Shown here: positions 24,149-32,150 of the stretch, piece by piece
How the letters are laid out: the number at the start of each line of letters is the position of its first letter
Numbering within the stretch: position 1 is the stretch's first letter
Assembly (NCBI RefSeq): GCF_017875645.1
Contig: NZ_JAGGMR010000001.1
Span: forward strand, 5,580,001-5,644,000
DNA: 64,000 nt
From: Nocardia goodfellowii
GTDB lineage: Bacteria; Actinomycetota; Actinomycetes; Mycobacteriales; Mycobacteriaceae
Direction of reading: 5' to 3'
The notes under the pieces: generated by a model
The model's database searches: none
What the model was told of the DNA's origin: nothing
What the model saw: the letters and a program-made list of their open reading frames with translations, nothing else
Made by a program: the position numbers and the translations under genes

Positions 24149-25758
24149 GCGGTCCGCCCGCGCTGCCGGCGAAGATCCACCCGCTGGTCCGCGCCTTCCT
24201 CGACACGCGCGACGCCCTCGACGAAACCCTGGGCCGGTTCGGGACCCCTGTGCACCTGGTCTTCCCGCAGGTCTACGCCGAGAATCTGCAGCGTCTTCGC
24301 TCGGTACTGGATCGGCAACTGCCCCGGCACCGAATCTGCTACGCGCACAAGGTGAATCGCTCGCGAGCCTTTGTCCGCACCGCCGAGCACGCGGGGGCGG
24401 CGGTGGATGTCGCCTCCCCGCAGGAACTCGCCAGCGCGGTCGGCGCCGGGTTCGGGACCATGCGGATCGAGGCGACCGGACCCAAAGACGAGGTGTTCCT
24501 CCGTGACCTCATCGATTGTGGCGCCACCATCAACGTCGACAACCTGTGGGAATTGCGGCGCATCACCGAGCTGGCCGGTGATGGCGCGAGAGTGCCGGTG
24601 CTGCTGCGGGTTTCGGGTTTCCCCGGGACACCGGTGAGCCGGTTCGGTGTGCCACTCCCGCACCTGGACCGTGCCTTCCATCTGCTGACCGCGCATCGGA
24701 GTCGAATTACCCTGCTGGGCTTCGCCTTCCACATCGATTCCGGGGAGATCGCGGAACGAATCCGGGCCATCGACGCCTGCCTGGCACTGATCGAACAGGC
24801 TTATGGCCACGGCCTGACGCCGTCCGTGCTCGATATCGGTGGCGGCTTCCGCCAGGTGTTCACCGCCGACGTGCACGCGTTCGACGGCTACGTGCAAGCT
24901 CTGCGAGCGGCGCTGCTGGGCCGCGGCGAACCTATGACCTGGGCCGGTAACACCTTCGGCTATCACCTCGCCGATGGCGCGATACACGGCACTCCGGTCT
25001 TCCACAAGTACGCCAATACCGTTGCGGCGCACGACATGCTGGCCGACGTGCTGTCCGCGCCACTGGAGCGGCACGGCGGGCGCACAGTGGCCCAGGTCGC
25101 CGCCGACAATATGCTCGACCTCTGGATCGAGCCCGGCAAAGCGCTCGTCGACCACGCCGGGGTGACGGTGGCCCGGGTGGTGTTCGTCAAGGATCTCGCC
25201 GAGGGCACCGTGCTGGTGAATGTCGACCTGAGCCGGGATTCGGTGACGCCCGCCGATCAGGAGGTCATGGTCGATCCGGTGCTCATTCCGGCCGGTGCAC
25301 CGGAGCGCGGCTCGGCATCTAGCCCGGCCGCGGCTCCTCCCGGCGGCGCCACCGTCGCTCCGCTCCACTCCGCGCCGCTGCTCAACCGGGATGCCGAAAC
25401 CGGCTATGTCGGCGTGTATTTCGCGGGCCGACTGTGCCTGGAACGAGACATGATCACCAATCACAAGGTGTGGCTGCAGGAACGGCCCCGCCCGGGCGAT
25501 CTGGTGATCTTCCCCAATACCGCCGCCTACCACTCGGACCTGTCCGCCGCCCCGGCGTCCATGCATCCGCTGCCCGCCAAACTCGCGGTCATACAGCGGG
25601 CGGGCGGTTTTCAGATTTGCCGCGACCTCGACTACGAACCACACCGCAGCTCCCCACCGGCTTCGCTCCCTGCCGTCCCAGGAAGCCGGATTCCCCTGCG
25701 GGTACCGCCACCGCCGAGCGGACGGCAGACGCCACGACGGCCCACCGGTGCCCCGTAA
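24145..25758 (+). CDS. fold-III PLP enzyme (LysA/Y4yA-like)
   Basis: A 537-residue protein of the alanine-racemase/ornithine-DAP decarboxylase fold. The PLP lysine lies in ICYAHKVNRS (Lys69). Other family marks are VDVASPQEL, AFHIDSGE (His stacking on PLP), the phosphate loop LDIGGGF, a late WIEPGKAL, and GRLCLERDM with the catalytic Cys/Asp pair of group IV decarboxylases. It is longer than LysA (about 450), with an Ala/Pro/Gly-rich insertion near 400 and a Pro/Arg-rich tail. The DAP-specific motifs are not evident, so the substrate may differ. It starts in ATGA overlap with the HMA gene, and its TAA overlaps the next ATG. Confidence 0.8.
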   Translation: MSGPPALPAKIHPLVRAFLDTRDALDETLGRFGTPVHLVFPQVYAENLQRLRSVLDRQLPRHRICYAHKVNRSRAFVRTAEHAGAAVDVASPQELASAVGAGFGTMRIEATGPKDEVFLRDLIDCGATINVDNLWELRRITELAGDGARVPVLLRVSGFPGTPVSRFGVPLPHLDRAFHLLTAHRSRITLLGFAFHIDSGEIAERIRAIDACLALIEQAYGHGLTPSVLDIGGGFRQVFTADVHAFDGYVQALRAALLGRGEPMTWAGNTFGYHLADGAIHGTPVFHKYANTVAAHDMLADVLSAPLERHGGRTVAQVAADNMLDLWIEPGKALVDHAGVTVARVVFVKDLAEGTVLVNVDLSRDSVTPADQEVMVDPVLIPAGAPERGSASSPAAAPPGGATVAPLHSAPLLNRDAETGYVGVYFAGRLCLERDMITNHKVWLQERPRPGDLVIFPNTAAYHSDLSAAPASMHPLPAKLAVIQRAGGFQICRDLDYEPHRSSPPASLPAVPGSRIPLRVPPPPSGRQTPRRPTGAP

Positions 25759-27080
25759 TGCCCTACAACCACATCACCGAGCTGATCGGTAACACGCCAC
25801 TGTTGCGGCTGGACCCCGCCGTGCATCGGCTCACGGGCGTCGAGCTGTACGCGAAACTGGAGTCGCACAACCCCTTCGGCTCGGTCAAGGACCGCGTCGC
25901 CTGGGCCATGATCCGCGACGAACTGGACCGGCTCGGCGCGCAGGGACAGCGCCTCATCGAGGCTTCCAGCGGCAATACCGCCAAAGCGCTACGAGTTCTC
26001 GGCGCGCTGCACGGGATCGGGCTGCGGGCGGTGACCAACCGGATCAAGGTCGCCGAAGTTCGTGATCTGCTGCAACTGCTCGGCACCGACATCGTGGAAC
26101 TTCCCGGGCTGTCCGAGTGCCCGGATCCGACCACACCCAATGACGTCTACTCGGTGATCGCCGCCACCATGGCGGCGGAACCGGGCGTCTATCACCATCT
26201 CTCGCAGTACACCAACGAGAAGAACGTGGAGGCGCACTGCCTGGGTACCGGTCGCGAGATCCACGAGGATCTCGCCGCCGACGGCATCGCTCGCGTCGAC
26301 TATCTCGTCGGCGGCCTGGGCACCACCGGCTCCAGCCGCGGCGCGGCCACCTACCTGCGCAAGCACAATCCCGAATTGCGCAGCGTCGCCGTGGTTTCCG
26401 AGCGTTCGGACTTCATACCGGGGATTCGCTCGGAAACCGAGATGTGGGATGTCGGCTTGTTCCAGCCCGATTTCTACGACCGCATCGTCACCGTCGAGGC
26501 GAGCCGGGCGGTGGACGCGACTCTCGAACTGGTGCGTGGGTACGGCGTGCTGGCCGGTCCGACGAGCGGCGCCGCATACGCCGCGGCGCTGGAAACACTG
26601 GGCGCACTGGAAGTTCCGGAGCGCGACGGACCGATCATCGCGGTCGTGATCGTTTGTGATCGGCTCGAGCCGTATCTGTCCTACATCAAGAAACGCCGTC
26701 CGGAACTGTTCGGGCGCACCGACCGCCGACCGCCCGTCACCGCCGCGGAACTGGCCGCGGCGCCGAGCCTGTCCCCAGACGAACTCGCGGACCTCGACGG
26801 TACCGGCCGCCCCGTCATCGTCGATACCCGCGGCGCGATGGCGTACCGGATCGGGCACGTCCCCGGCGCGTTGAACATTCGCGACGATCAACTGGACGAC
26901 ATGCTCGCCCACGGTATGCCATTTCCGCGCTCACGTCCGCTGGTGTTCGTCTGCCCTGTCGGCGAAGTGTCGCGTCGCTTCGCCGTGCTCGCCCGGCGCG
27001 ACGGCTACGACGCGGCGACCCTCGAGGGCGGCGTCACCGCCTGGCGCGATAGCGGTCTGCCCTTGGAACGTGGTGTGTAG
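25758..27080 (+). CDS. cysteine synthase-like enzyme fused to a rhodanese domain
   Basis: A 440-residue fusion. Residues 1-320 are a fold-II PLP enzyme of the CysK/CysM family: ITELIGNTPLLRL, the PLP lysine in NPFGSVKDRVAW (Lys44), the substrate loop ASSGNTAKAL and the phosphate-binding GGLGTTGSSRG. Residues about 345-435 are a rhodanese domain (VIVDTRGAMAYRIGHVPGALNI) with active-site loop FVCPVGEVSRR (Cys399). A plausible reading is beta-replacement with a sulfur nucleophile, with the rhodanese carrying persulfide sulfur. The ATG overlaps the upstream stop as TAATG. This is the last enzyme gene of the operon. Confidence 0.85.
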   Translation: MPYNHITELIGNTPLLRLDPAVHRLTGVELYAKLESHNPFGSVKDRVAWAMIRDELDRLGAQGQRLIEASSGNTAKALRVLGALHGIGLRAVTNRIKVAEVRDLLQLLGTDIVELPGLSECPDPTTPNDVYSVIAATMAAEPGVYHHLSQYTNEKNVEAHCLGTGREIHEDLAADGIARVDYLVGGLGTTGSSRGAATYLRKHNPELRSVAVVSERSDFIPGIRSETEMWDVGLFQPDFYDRIVTVEASRAVDATLELVRGYGVLAGPTSGAAYAAALETLGALEVPERDGPIIAVVIVCDRLEPYLSYIKKRRPELFGRTDRRPPVTAAELAAAPSLSPDELADLDGTGRPVIVDTRGAMAYRIGHVPGALNIRDDQLDDMLAHGMPFPRSRPLVFVCPVGEVSRRFAVLARRDGYDAATLEGGVTAWRDSGLPLERGV

Positions 27081-27179
27081 CGGGGAATTGCGCCGGTTCA
27101 CCTGGTCATCCCCGGGCCGGTGCGCCGGCACAGGACCCGCAGCGGCCGGTGGCGGCGCGGGTCCCATTACTGTGGTGCG

Positions 27180-27803
27180 GTGCAAACAGGCCAGGAATCA
27201 GCCGACGGCGGCCCCCGCATCTGGGGCGGGACGACGCTCAACGAGCGACGGGAGGCGCGGCGCGCCACGTTGCTGGAAGCCGCGCTGGACCTGATCGGCG
27301 AGTCCGGCGCCGCCGGAGTGACGATGCGCGCGGTGTGCCGCCGCGCCAACCTCACCGACCGCTACTTCTACGAGAGTTTCGGCAGCCGCGACGAACTCCT
27401 GGACGTGCTCTACCGTCAGGTCGCGGACGAATTCCTCGGTCCGATGACCACTTTCGCCGAGGCCAACGATCCGGCCCGGGACCGTGAGCTCTCCGACGTG
27501 CTGGTCGACAAGGTGCTCGAGGACCCGCGCAAATCCCGGTTGTTCCTGGTCGAGCCGTACTCCAGCACCGGCCTGGGCCAGACCACCATCGCGGTCATGC
27601 CAGCCTTCACCCGGCTGATCCAGGATCACCTGTTCGCCTACATCGAGGATCCGACGCGCCGCCGCCTGGCCGCGGTCACCATGGCCAGTGGCAACGCGGG
27701 CATGTTCTCCGCCTGGTTGAGCGGGTCGCTGCGGGCCACCCGCGAGCAGATCGTCGATCACATCGTCGCGACCATCACGGTCTATCGCGCGATCTACACA
27801 TAA
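27180..27803 (+). CDS. TetR-family regulator
   Basis: A 207-residue TetR-type repressor. The N-terminal helix-turn-helix is clear: TLLEAALDLIGESGAAGVTMRAVCRRANLTDRYFYESFGSRDELL. The C-terminal half is helical and not assignable to a ligand class. I start at GTG 27180 because TACTGT lies six bases upstream, giving a leaderless mRNA. It is about 100 bases downstream of the sulfur/PLP operon on the same strand and may regulate it or the Mg2+ unit that follows. Confidence 0.85.
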   Translation: MQTGQESADGGPRIWGGTTLNERREARRATLLEAALDLIGESGAAGVTMRAVCRRANLTDRYFYESFGSRDELLDVLYRQVADEFLGPMTTFAEANDPARDRELSDVLVDKVLEDPRKSRLFLVEPYSSTGLGQTTIAVMPAFTRLIQDHLFAYIEDPTRRRLAAVTMASGNAGMFSAWLSGSLRATREQIVDHIVATITVYRAIYT

Positions 27804-27809
27804 TTCGGG

Positions 27810-27838
27810 TTGCGTTCGTACCACCGCCGAGGTTAACT
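27810..27838 (+). promoter_or_regulatory. promoter of the M-box transcript
   Basis: TTGCGT (27810-27815), a 17-base spacer, and TTAACT (27833-27838). Transcription would start near 27845, about 15 bases before the conserved M-box core, which is the expected arrangement. Confidence 0.6.
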
Positions 27839-27854
27839 GGCATCCGAAAGGTGC

Positions 27855-28020
27855 CGATCGTTCGCTGAGGCTCCTTCACGGATACAGGCCAGCGACCCCG
27901 AACGTCGAGAGACGCCCCGGGTCAGGACAGATCTCCCCGGCCTAAGGGGTGATCCCGATTGGCTCCCCGCTCTGCTGGGTTCACGCCGTGAAGTGCCAAA
28001 GGTCTGACAAGGAGAGGTCC
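27855..28020 (+). ncRNA. M-box (ykoK leader) magnesium riboswitch
   Basis: The segment contains the conserved blocks of the ykoK/M-box leader in order: GTTCGCTGAGGCTCC, then GGATACAGGCCAGCGACCC, CGTCGAGAGACGCC, GGGTCA, CCTAAGGGGTGATC, GCTGGGTTCACGCC, and AGTGCCAAAGGTCTGACAAG. These match M-box leaders known from Bacillus and mycobacteria, which sense Mg2+ and shut off expression when Mg2+ is sufficient. Downstream, CTCACC (28020-28025) can pair with GGTGAG of the ribosome-binding site at 28110-28115, suggesting translational control. The first large downstream gene is mgtC, which agrees. Confidence 0.9.
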
Positions 28021-28119
28021 TCACCGGCGGGTTTGCCGGGTTCCTCCGCCGAGCTCTGCGACGATTGGCCATGCGGCGCGCATCGGCGTGCGCACGAACA
28101 GCCGAAGGAGGTGAGCCGG

Positions 28120-28203
28120 ATGCCCGGCGCAGACAGTCCGATTGCCAGCTATTCGCTCTTTGTCACCTTCGGCGCGGAAACCGGAACGGGACCATTCTCG
28201 TAG
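28120..28203 (+). CDS. 27-residue leader ORF after the M-box
   Basis: ATG at 28120 preceded by GAAGGAGGTGA (28104-28114), an almost perfect anti-16S complement, at ideal spacing. It encodes MPGADSPIASYSLF followed by a short Gly/Thr-rich end, 27 residues in all. The site is far better than those of the large genes downstream, so it is likely translated. mgtC begins 42 bases later. It may be a regulatory leader peptide or a small Mg2+-stress protein; it is not recognised. Confidence 0.6.
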   Translation: MPGADSPIASYSLFVTFGAETGTGPFS

Positions 28204-28245
28204 CCGCTGTTCGATGGTGCGCTCGACTCGGTTCAGGAGTGCGTG

Positions 28246-28959
28246 ATGTCAACAGTAGAGATGATCATCCGGCTGTTCGCCGGTGTCGGCCTCGGCGCCG
28301 CGATCGGCTTCGAACGCCAATTCCGGGCCCGGGAAGCGGGCCTGCGCACCAACGCCCTCGTCGCCGCCGGATCCACCCTGTTCGTACTCCTGTCCGCCAA
28401 CGGGTTCCACGGCGCGGTCGCCGACCCCACCCGGGTCGCCGCGCAGATCGTGTCCGGCATCGGCTTCCTCGGCGCCGGTGTCATCATCCGGGACGGCTTG
28501 AACGTGCGGGGTCTCAATACCGCTGCGACACTGTGGTGTTCGGCCGCGGTGGGCGCACTCGCCGGAGCGGGCATGCTGGATACCGCGGTGATCGGCACCG
28601 TCGCCGTGGTGGTGGTGAATGTCGCGCTGCGCGCGGCGGCCCGGAAGGTGGACCGGCGGCCCGAGGCACACGAGGAACAGCCCGCCACCTATTCCTTCAC
28701 CGCGGTCACCGACGACGAGCACGAAGCACACGTCCGCGTGCTGCTGGTGCAGGCACTGACCCGTACCGATTTCCGGCTCGTCTCGGTCTCCAGCGCCAAC
28801 ATCGACATCCCCGGCCGGGTGGAGGTGCGCGCCGAGCTGACCGGGGACCGGCGCGACGACCGGCAGATGGAGGCCGCCGTGAGCCGGCTGAGTCTGGAAC
28901 CCTCGGTCACCAGCGCGGGCTGGCAGGTCACCGTCGACAATGTGGCGGGGCGGTCGTAG
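28246..28959 (+). CDS. mgtC: MgtC/SapB family membrane protein
   Basis: A 237-residue MgtC-type protein. Four to five N-terminal membrane helices carry the family motifs IGFERQFRAREAGLRTNALVAAGSTLFVLLS and QIVSGIGFLGAGVIIRDGLNVRGLNTAATLWCSAAVGALAGAG. The C-terminal cytoplasmic ACT-like domain starts near residue 140 (TYSFTAVTDDEHEAHVRVLL). MgtC proteins support growth in low Mg2+ and virulence by modulating other transporters or ATP synthase; they are not channels themselves. Placement behind the M-box fits. The ABC permease follows after three bases. Confidence 0.92.
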   Translation: MSTVEMIIRLFAGVGLGAAIGFERQFRAREAGLRTNALVAAGSTLFVLLSANGFHGAVADPTRVAAQIVSGIGFLGAGVIIRDGLNVRGLNTAATLWCSAAVGALAGAGMLDTAVIGTVAVVVVNVALRAAARKVDRRPEAHEEQPATYSFTAVTDDEHEAHVRVLLVQALTRTDFRLVSVSSANIDIPGRVEVRAELTGDRRDDRQMEAAVSRLSLEPSVTSAGWQVTVDNVAGRS

Positions 28960-28962
28960 CCC

Positions 28963-30702
28963 ATGAACGCCCGCGGCTTCTACCCCACCCGCGAGTCGGC
29001 CTTGGCGCGGCCGCGCAGCCCGCTCGCCGACGTGGTGATCTTCGCCGGCGCGGCCGTGCTGATCTGGTCGCTGGTACGACTCTCGCAGACCGTCGACGTC
29101 CCATTCGACGAAACCACCGCGCCCGCGGCGGTTTCCACCGATCCGGGACAACTGCCCTATTACGCGGCCCGGTCGCTACTGCGCATGTTCATCGCGCTCG
29201 CGGCATCGATCCTGTTCACCTTCGTCGTCGCGACGGCGGCGGCCCGGCTGCGCCGGGCGCGAGCGGCGCTGCTGCCCGCGATGGACATCCTGCAATCGAT
29301 CCCGGTGCTCGGGTTCCTCTCCTTCACCGTCACCGGTTTCATCGCCCTGTTCCCCGGTTCGCAGCTCGGCCTGGAGTGCGCGTCCATCTTCGCCATCTTC
29401 ACCGCGCAGGTCTGGAACATGGCGTTCAGCTTCTACCACAGCCTCACCTCGCAGCCCCGCGAACTCGACGAGGCGGCCCGCAGCCTGAGACTGACACGGT
29501 GGCAGCGGTTCTGGCGACTGGACGTGCCCAGCGGAATCATCCCGCTGGTCTGGAACGGGATGATGAGCTTCGGCGGCAGCTGGTTCTTCCTGGTCGCCTC
29601 CGAAGCGATCTCGGTGCACAACCGTGACTACGCGCTGCCCGGTATCGGCTCCTACGTCGCCGCCGCGACCGCCGAGCAGGACCTGTCGAAGGTGCTGATC
29701 GCGGTCGGCGTGATGGTGCTGCTCGTGATCGGGGTGAACTTCGTGTTCTGGCGTCCGATCACCGCCTGGGCCGAGCGGTTCCGGATGGGCGACTCCCAGG
29801 GCCCGGACGCGCCGCGCAGTCTCGTGCTGAATCTGTTGCGGCGCTCGCACATTCCCGTGCTCCTCGGCCGGATCCTCGGACGGGTCGTCGCGCCACTGGA
29901 CCGCGTGATGAGCGTGTTCGGGCTGGCCGAGTATCCGCTGCGGACCTCGCGGCGGCGGCGGCGCGCGGGCGACTGGGCCTTCGGCGTGCTCGTGGTCGCG
30001 GCGGTCACCTACGGCGGCTACCGGGTGTGGTCCTACCTCGAATCCACCGTCGGTTTCGACGAGGTGGCGCACGCGTTCGGGCTCGGTCTGCGCACCCTGC
30101 TGCGGGTGCTCGTGCTGCTGGTGCTGGCTTCCCTGATCTGGGTACCGATCGGCGTGTGGATCGGGTTGAACCCCAGGGTGTCGCGGCTCGCCCAGCCGAT
30201 CGTGCAGGTGCTGGCCAGCTTCCCGGCGAACTTCCTGTTCCCCATGGTCACCGCCGTGCTGGTGGCCACCGGCATCAGTGTGGACTGGGCCGCCATTCTG
30301 CTGATGGCACTGGGCTCGCAGTGGTACATCCTGTTCAATGTGATCGCCGGCGCCAGCGCCGTGCCGAATGACCTGCGCGAGGCTGCCGCCAGCCTGCGCC
30401 TGCCGCGAAAGTTGTGGTGGCGCAAGCTGATTCTGCCCGCCATCTTCCCCAGCTATGTGACCGGCGGCATCACCGCGGCGGGCGGCGCGTGGAACGCCTC
30501 GATCGTCGCCGAGGTCGTCGAGTACGGCTCGACCACCCTCGTCGCGACCGGCCTGGGCGCCTATATCGCCCAGGCCACCAGCGCCGGGTCCGGGCCACGG
30601 ATTCTGATCGGGATTCTCGTCATGAGCGTCTACGTGGTCGCGCTCAACCGGCTGGTCTGGCGGCGCCTGTACGCCCTGGCCGAACGGCGGTACTCGTTGT
30701 GA
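28963..30702 (+). CDS. double-permease ABC transporter subunit
   Basis: A 579-residue protein containing two complete binding-protein-dependent permease domains in one chain. Each has an EAA loop: ELDEAARSLRLTRWQRFWRLDVP in the first half and DLREAAASLRLPRKLWWRKLILP in the second. The halves are joined by a basic linker (near 295-345). The fold is the NitT/TauT (nitrate, sulfonate) type. No substrate-binding protein gene is present. It lies three bases after mgtC and is followed by its ATPase, all under the M-box, so Mg2+ or a Mg2+-linked solute is a reasonable guess rather than nitrate or sulfonate. Confidence 0.88.
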   Translation: MNARGFYPTRESALARPRSPLADVVIFAGAAVLIWSLVRLSQTVDVPFDETTAPAAVSTDPGQLPYYAARSLLRMFIALAASILFTFVVATAAARLRRARAALLPAMDILQSIPVLGFLSFTVTGFIALFPGSQLGLECASIFAIFTAQVWNMAFSFYHSLTSQPRELDEAARSLRLTRWQRFWRLDVPSGIIPLVWNGMMSFGGSWFFLVASEAISVHNRDYALPGIGSYVAAATAEQDLSKVLIAVGVMVLLVIGVNFVFWRPITAWAERFRMGDSQGPDAPRSLVLNLLRRSHIPVLLGRILGRVVAPLDRVMSVFGLAEYPLRTSRRRRRAGDWAFGVLVVAAVTYGGYRVWSYLESTVGFDEVAHAFGLGLRTLLRVLVLLVLASLIWVPIGVWIGLNPRVSRLAQPIVQVLASFPANFLFPMVTAVLVATGISVDWAAILLMALGSQWYILFNVIAGASAVPNDLREAAASLRLPRKLWWRKLILPAIFPSYVTGGITAAGGAWNASIVAEVVEYGSTTLVATGLGAYIAQATSAGSGPRILIGILVMSVYVVALNRLVWRRLYALAERRYSL

Positions 30703-30731
30703 CCCATGCCCTGCCGACAGGAGATCTACCG

Positions 30732-32060
30732 ATGACCGAAGCCGATGTGCTGCTGGATATTCGAGGCGTCAGCAAGTCTTTCACCGGCACCGGGGGTGAC
30801 GAACTACGGGTGCTCGACACCATCGATCTGCAATTGCGCGAAGGCGAAGTCGTCGCGCTGCTGGGCCGTTCCGGGTCCGGCAAATCCACGCTGCTGCGCA
30901 TCATCGCCGGGTTGATCGGACCGACCAGCGGTGAGGTCCGTTACCGCGGCACACCGCTCAACGGCGCCAATCCTGGTGCGGCCCTTGTCTTCCAGTCCTT
31001 CGCGCTGATGCCGTGGCTGACCGTGCAGGACAATGTCGAACTCGGCTTGGCCGCCCGCAACGTCGCGCCCGCCGAACGCCGTGAGCGCGCGCTCGCGGCG
31101 ATCGACCTGATCGGCCTGGACGGGTTCGAAAGCGCCTATCCCAAGGAGCTTTCCGGCGGTATGCGCCAGCGCGTCGGATTCGCCCGCGCCCTGGTGCTCG
31201 AACCGGATCTGCTCCTGATGGACGAGCCGTTCTCGGCGCTGGACGTACTGACCGCCGAGAACCTGCGCACCGAACTCGTCAACCTCTGGGCCGGCGACTC
31301 CTTCCCTTCCAAGGCGGTCTGCCTCGTCACCCATAACATCGAGGAGGCGGTGCTGCTGGCCGATCGTGTCCTCGTGCTCGGCTCGAACCCGGGCCGCATC
31401 ATCGCCGAAATCCCGATCACCGAACCGCGCCCGCGGGCCAAGCGCGCCCCCTCCTTCGATGCCCTGGTCGACCACATCTACGGGCTGCTGACGGGCCGCG
31501 ACACCGAGCCCGCCGGGCCCGAACCCGATACCGCCACCCCGACGGCCCGGCCGCTGCCCGATGCCTCGCCCGGCGGCCTCGCCGGTCTGGCCGAGCTCGT
31601 CTACGCGGCGGGCGGGCGGGTCGACCTTCCGGTCATCGCGGGCGAACTCAACTTCGAGCTCGACGACCTGTTTCCGCTGGTCGATGCCGCCGAAATGCTC
31701 GGCCTGTCGACCGTCGAGGCCGGCGATGTCGAGCTCACCGAGATAGGCCGCCGCTTCGCCGGCGCCGATATCCAGGAGTCCAAGCAGATCTTCGCGGAGC
31801 AGGCCGCCCGGCGCGCGCCGCTGGTGCGCACCATCTGTAAAGGCTTGGCCGGCAGCCGTGCCGGCTCACTCAAGGCGAGCTTCTTCCTGGACCTGCTGCG
31901 GCGCGGCTTCTCCCCCGACGATGCCCGCCGCCAGCTCGATCTGGCCATCGACTGGGGCCGCTACGGCGAGCTCTACGACTACGACAAGGGCAACGACCAG
32001 ATCACCGCCGATCCCGCTGCCGAGGTGTACGACGCTGTGCGTGCTGCGTGGTCGGCGTAA
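30732..32060 (+). CDS. ABC transporter ATPase with AAA-associated C-terminal domain
   Basis: A 442-residue ATP-binding subunit. Residues 1-250 are an NitT/TauT-type nucleotide-binding domain: Walker A GRSGSGKST, Q-loop FQSFALMPW, signature LSGGMRQRV, Walker B LLLMDEPFSALD, H-loop VTHN. After a Pro/Thr-rich linker, residues about 285-442 form the AAA-associated domain (PF09821-like) found in binding-protein-less members of this family, with ESKQIFAEQAARRAPLVRTI. It starts 29 bases after the permease (GGAGAT upstream) and ends the M-box operon. Confidence 0.9.
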   Translation: MTEADVLLDIRGVSKSFTGTGGDELRVLDTIDLQLREGEVVALLGRSGSGKSTLLRIIAGLIGPTSGEVRYRGTPLNGANPGAALVFQSFALMPWLTVQDNVELGLAARNVAPAERRERALAAIDLIGLDGFESAYPKELSGGMRQRVGFARALVLEPDLLLMDEPFSALDVLTAENLRTELVNLWAGDSFPSKAVCLVTHNIEEAVLLADRVLVLGSNPGRIIAEIPITEPRPRAKRAPSFDALVDHIYGLLTGRDTEPAGPEPDTATPTARPLPDASPGGLAGLAELVYAAGGRVDLPVIAGELNFELDDLFPLVDAAEMLGLSTVEAGDVELTEIGRRFAGADIQESKQIFAEQAARRAPLVRTICKGLAGSRAGSLKASFFLDLLRRGFSPDDARRQLDLAIDWGRYGELYDYDKGNDQITADPAAEVYDAVRAAWSA

Positions 32061-32071
32061 CCCCCACTTTG

Positions 32072-32100
32072 TTGACAGTCTGCCAATAGTGGTGGAACCT
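32072..32100 (+). promoter_or_regulatory. candidate promoter of the acyl-CoA dehydrogenase unit
   Basis: A consensus TTGACA at 32072-32077 with GAACCT 17 bases later. The -10 is poor, keeping only the second A and the last T. It lies in the short gap between the ABC ATPase and the dehydrogenase. Confidence 0.35.
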
Positions 32101-32150
32101 TTGTCGTAGACCGGCATCGAGTCCGGACGGGTCGAGCAAAAGGATCGAGC

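Noticed and set aside
28065..29627. 520-codon plus-strand frame overlapping mgtC and the permease
   Set aside because: Arg-rich shadow of two clearly recognisable genes in another frame.
30414..30731. Upstream extension of the ABC ATPase frame
   Set aside because: Overlaps the permease gene and is Arg-rich; GGAGAT precedes the ATG at 30732, where the ATPase domain begins.
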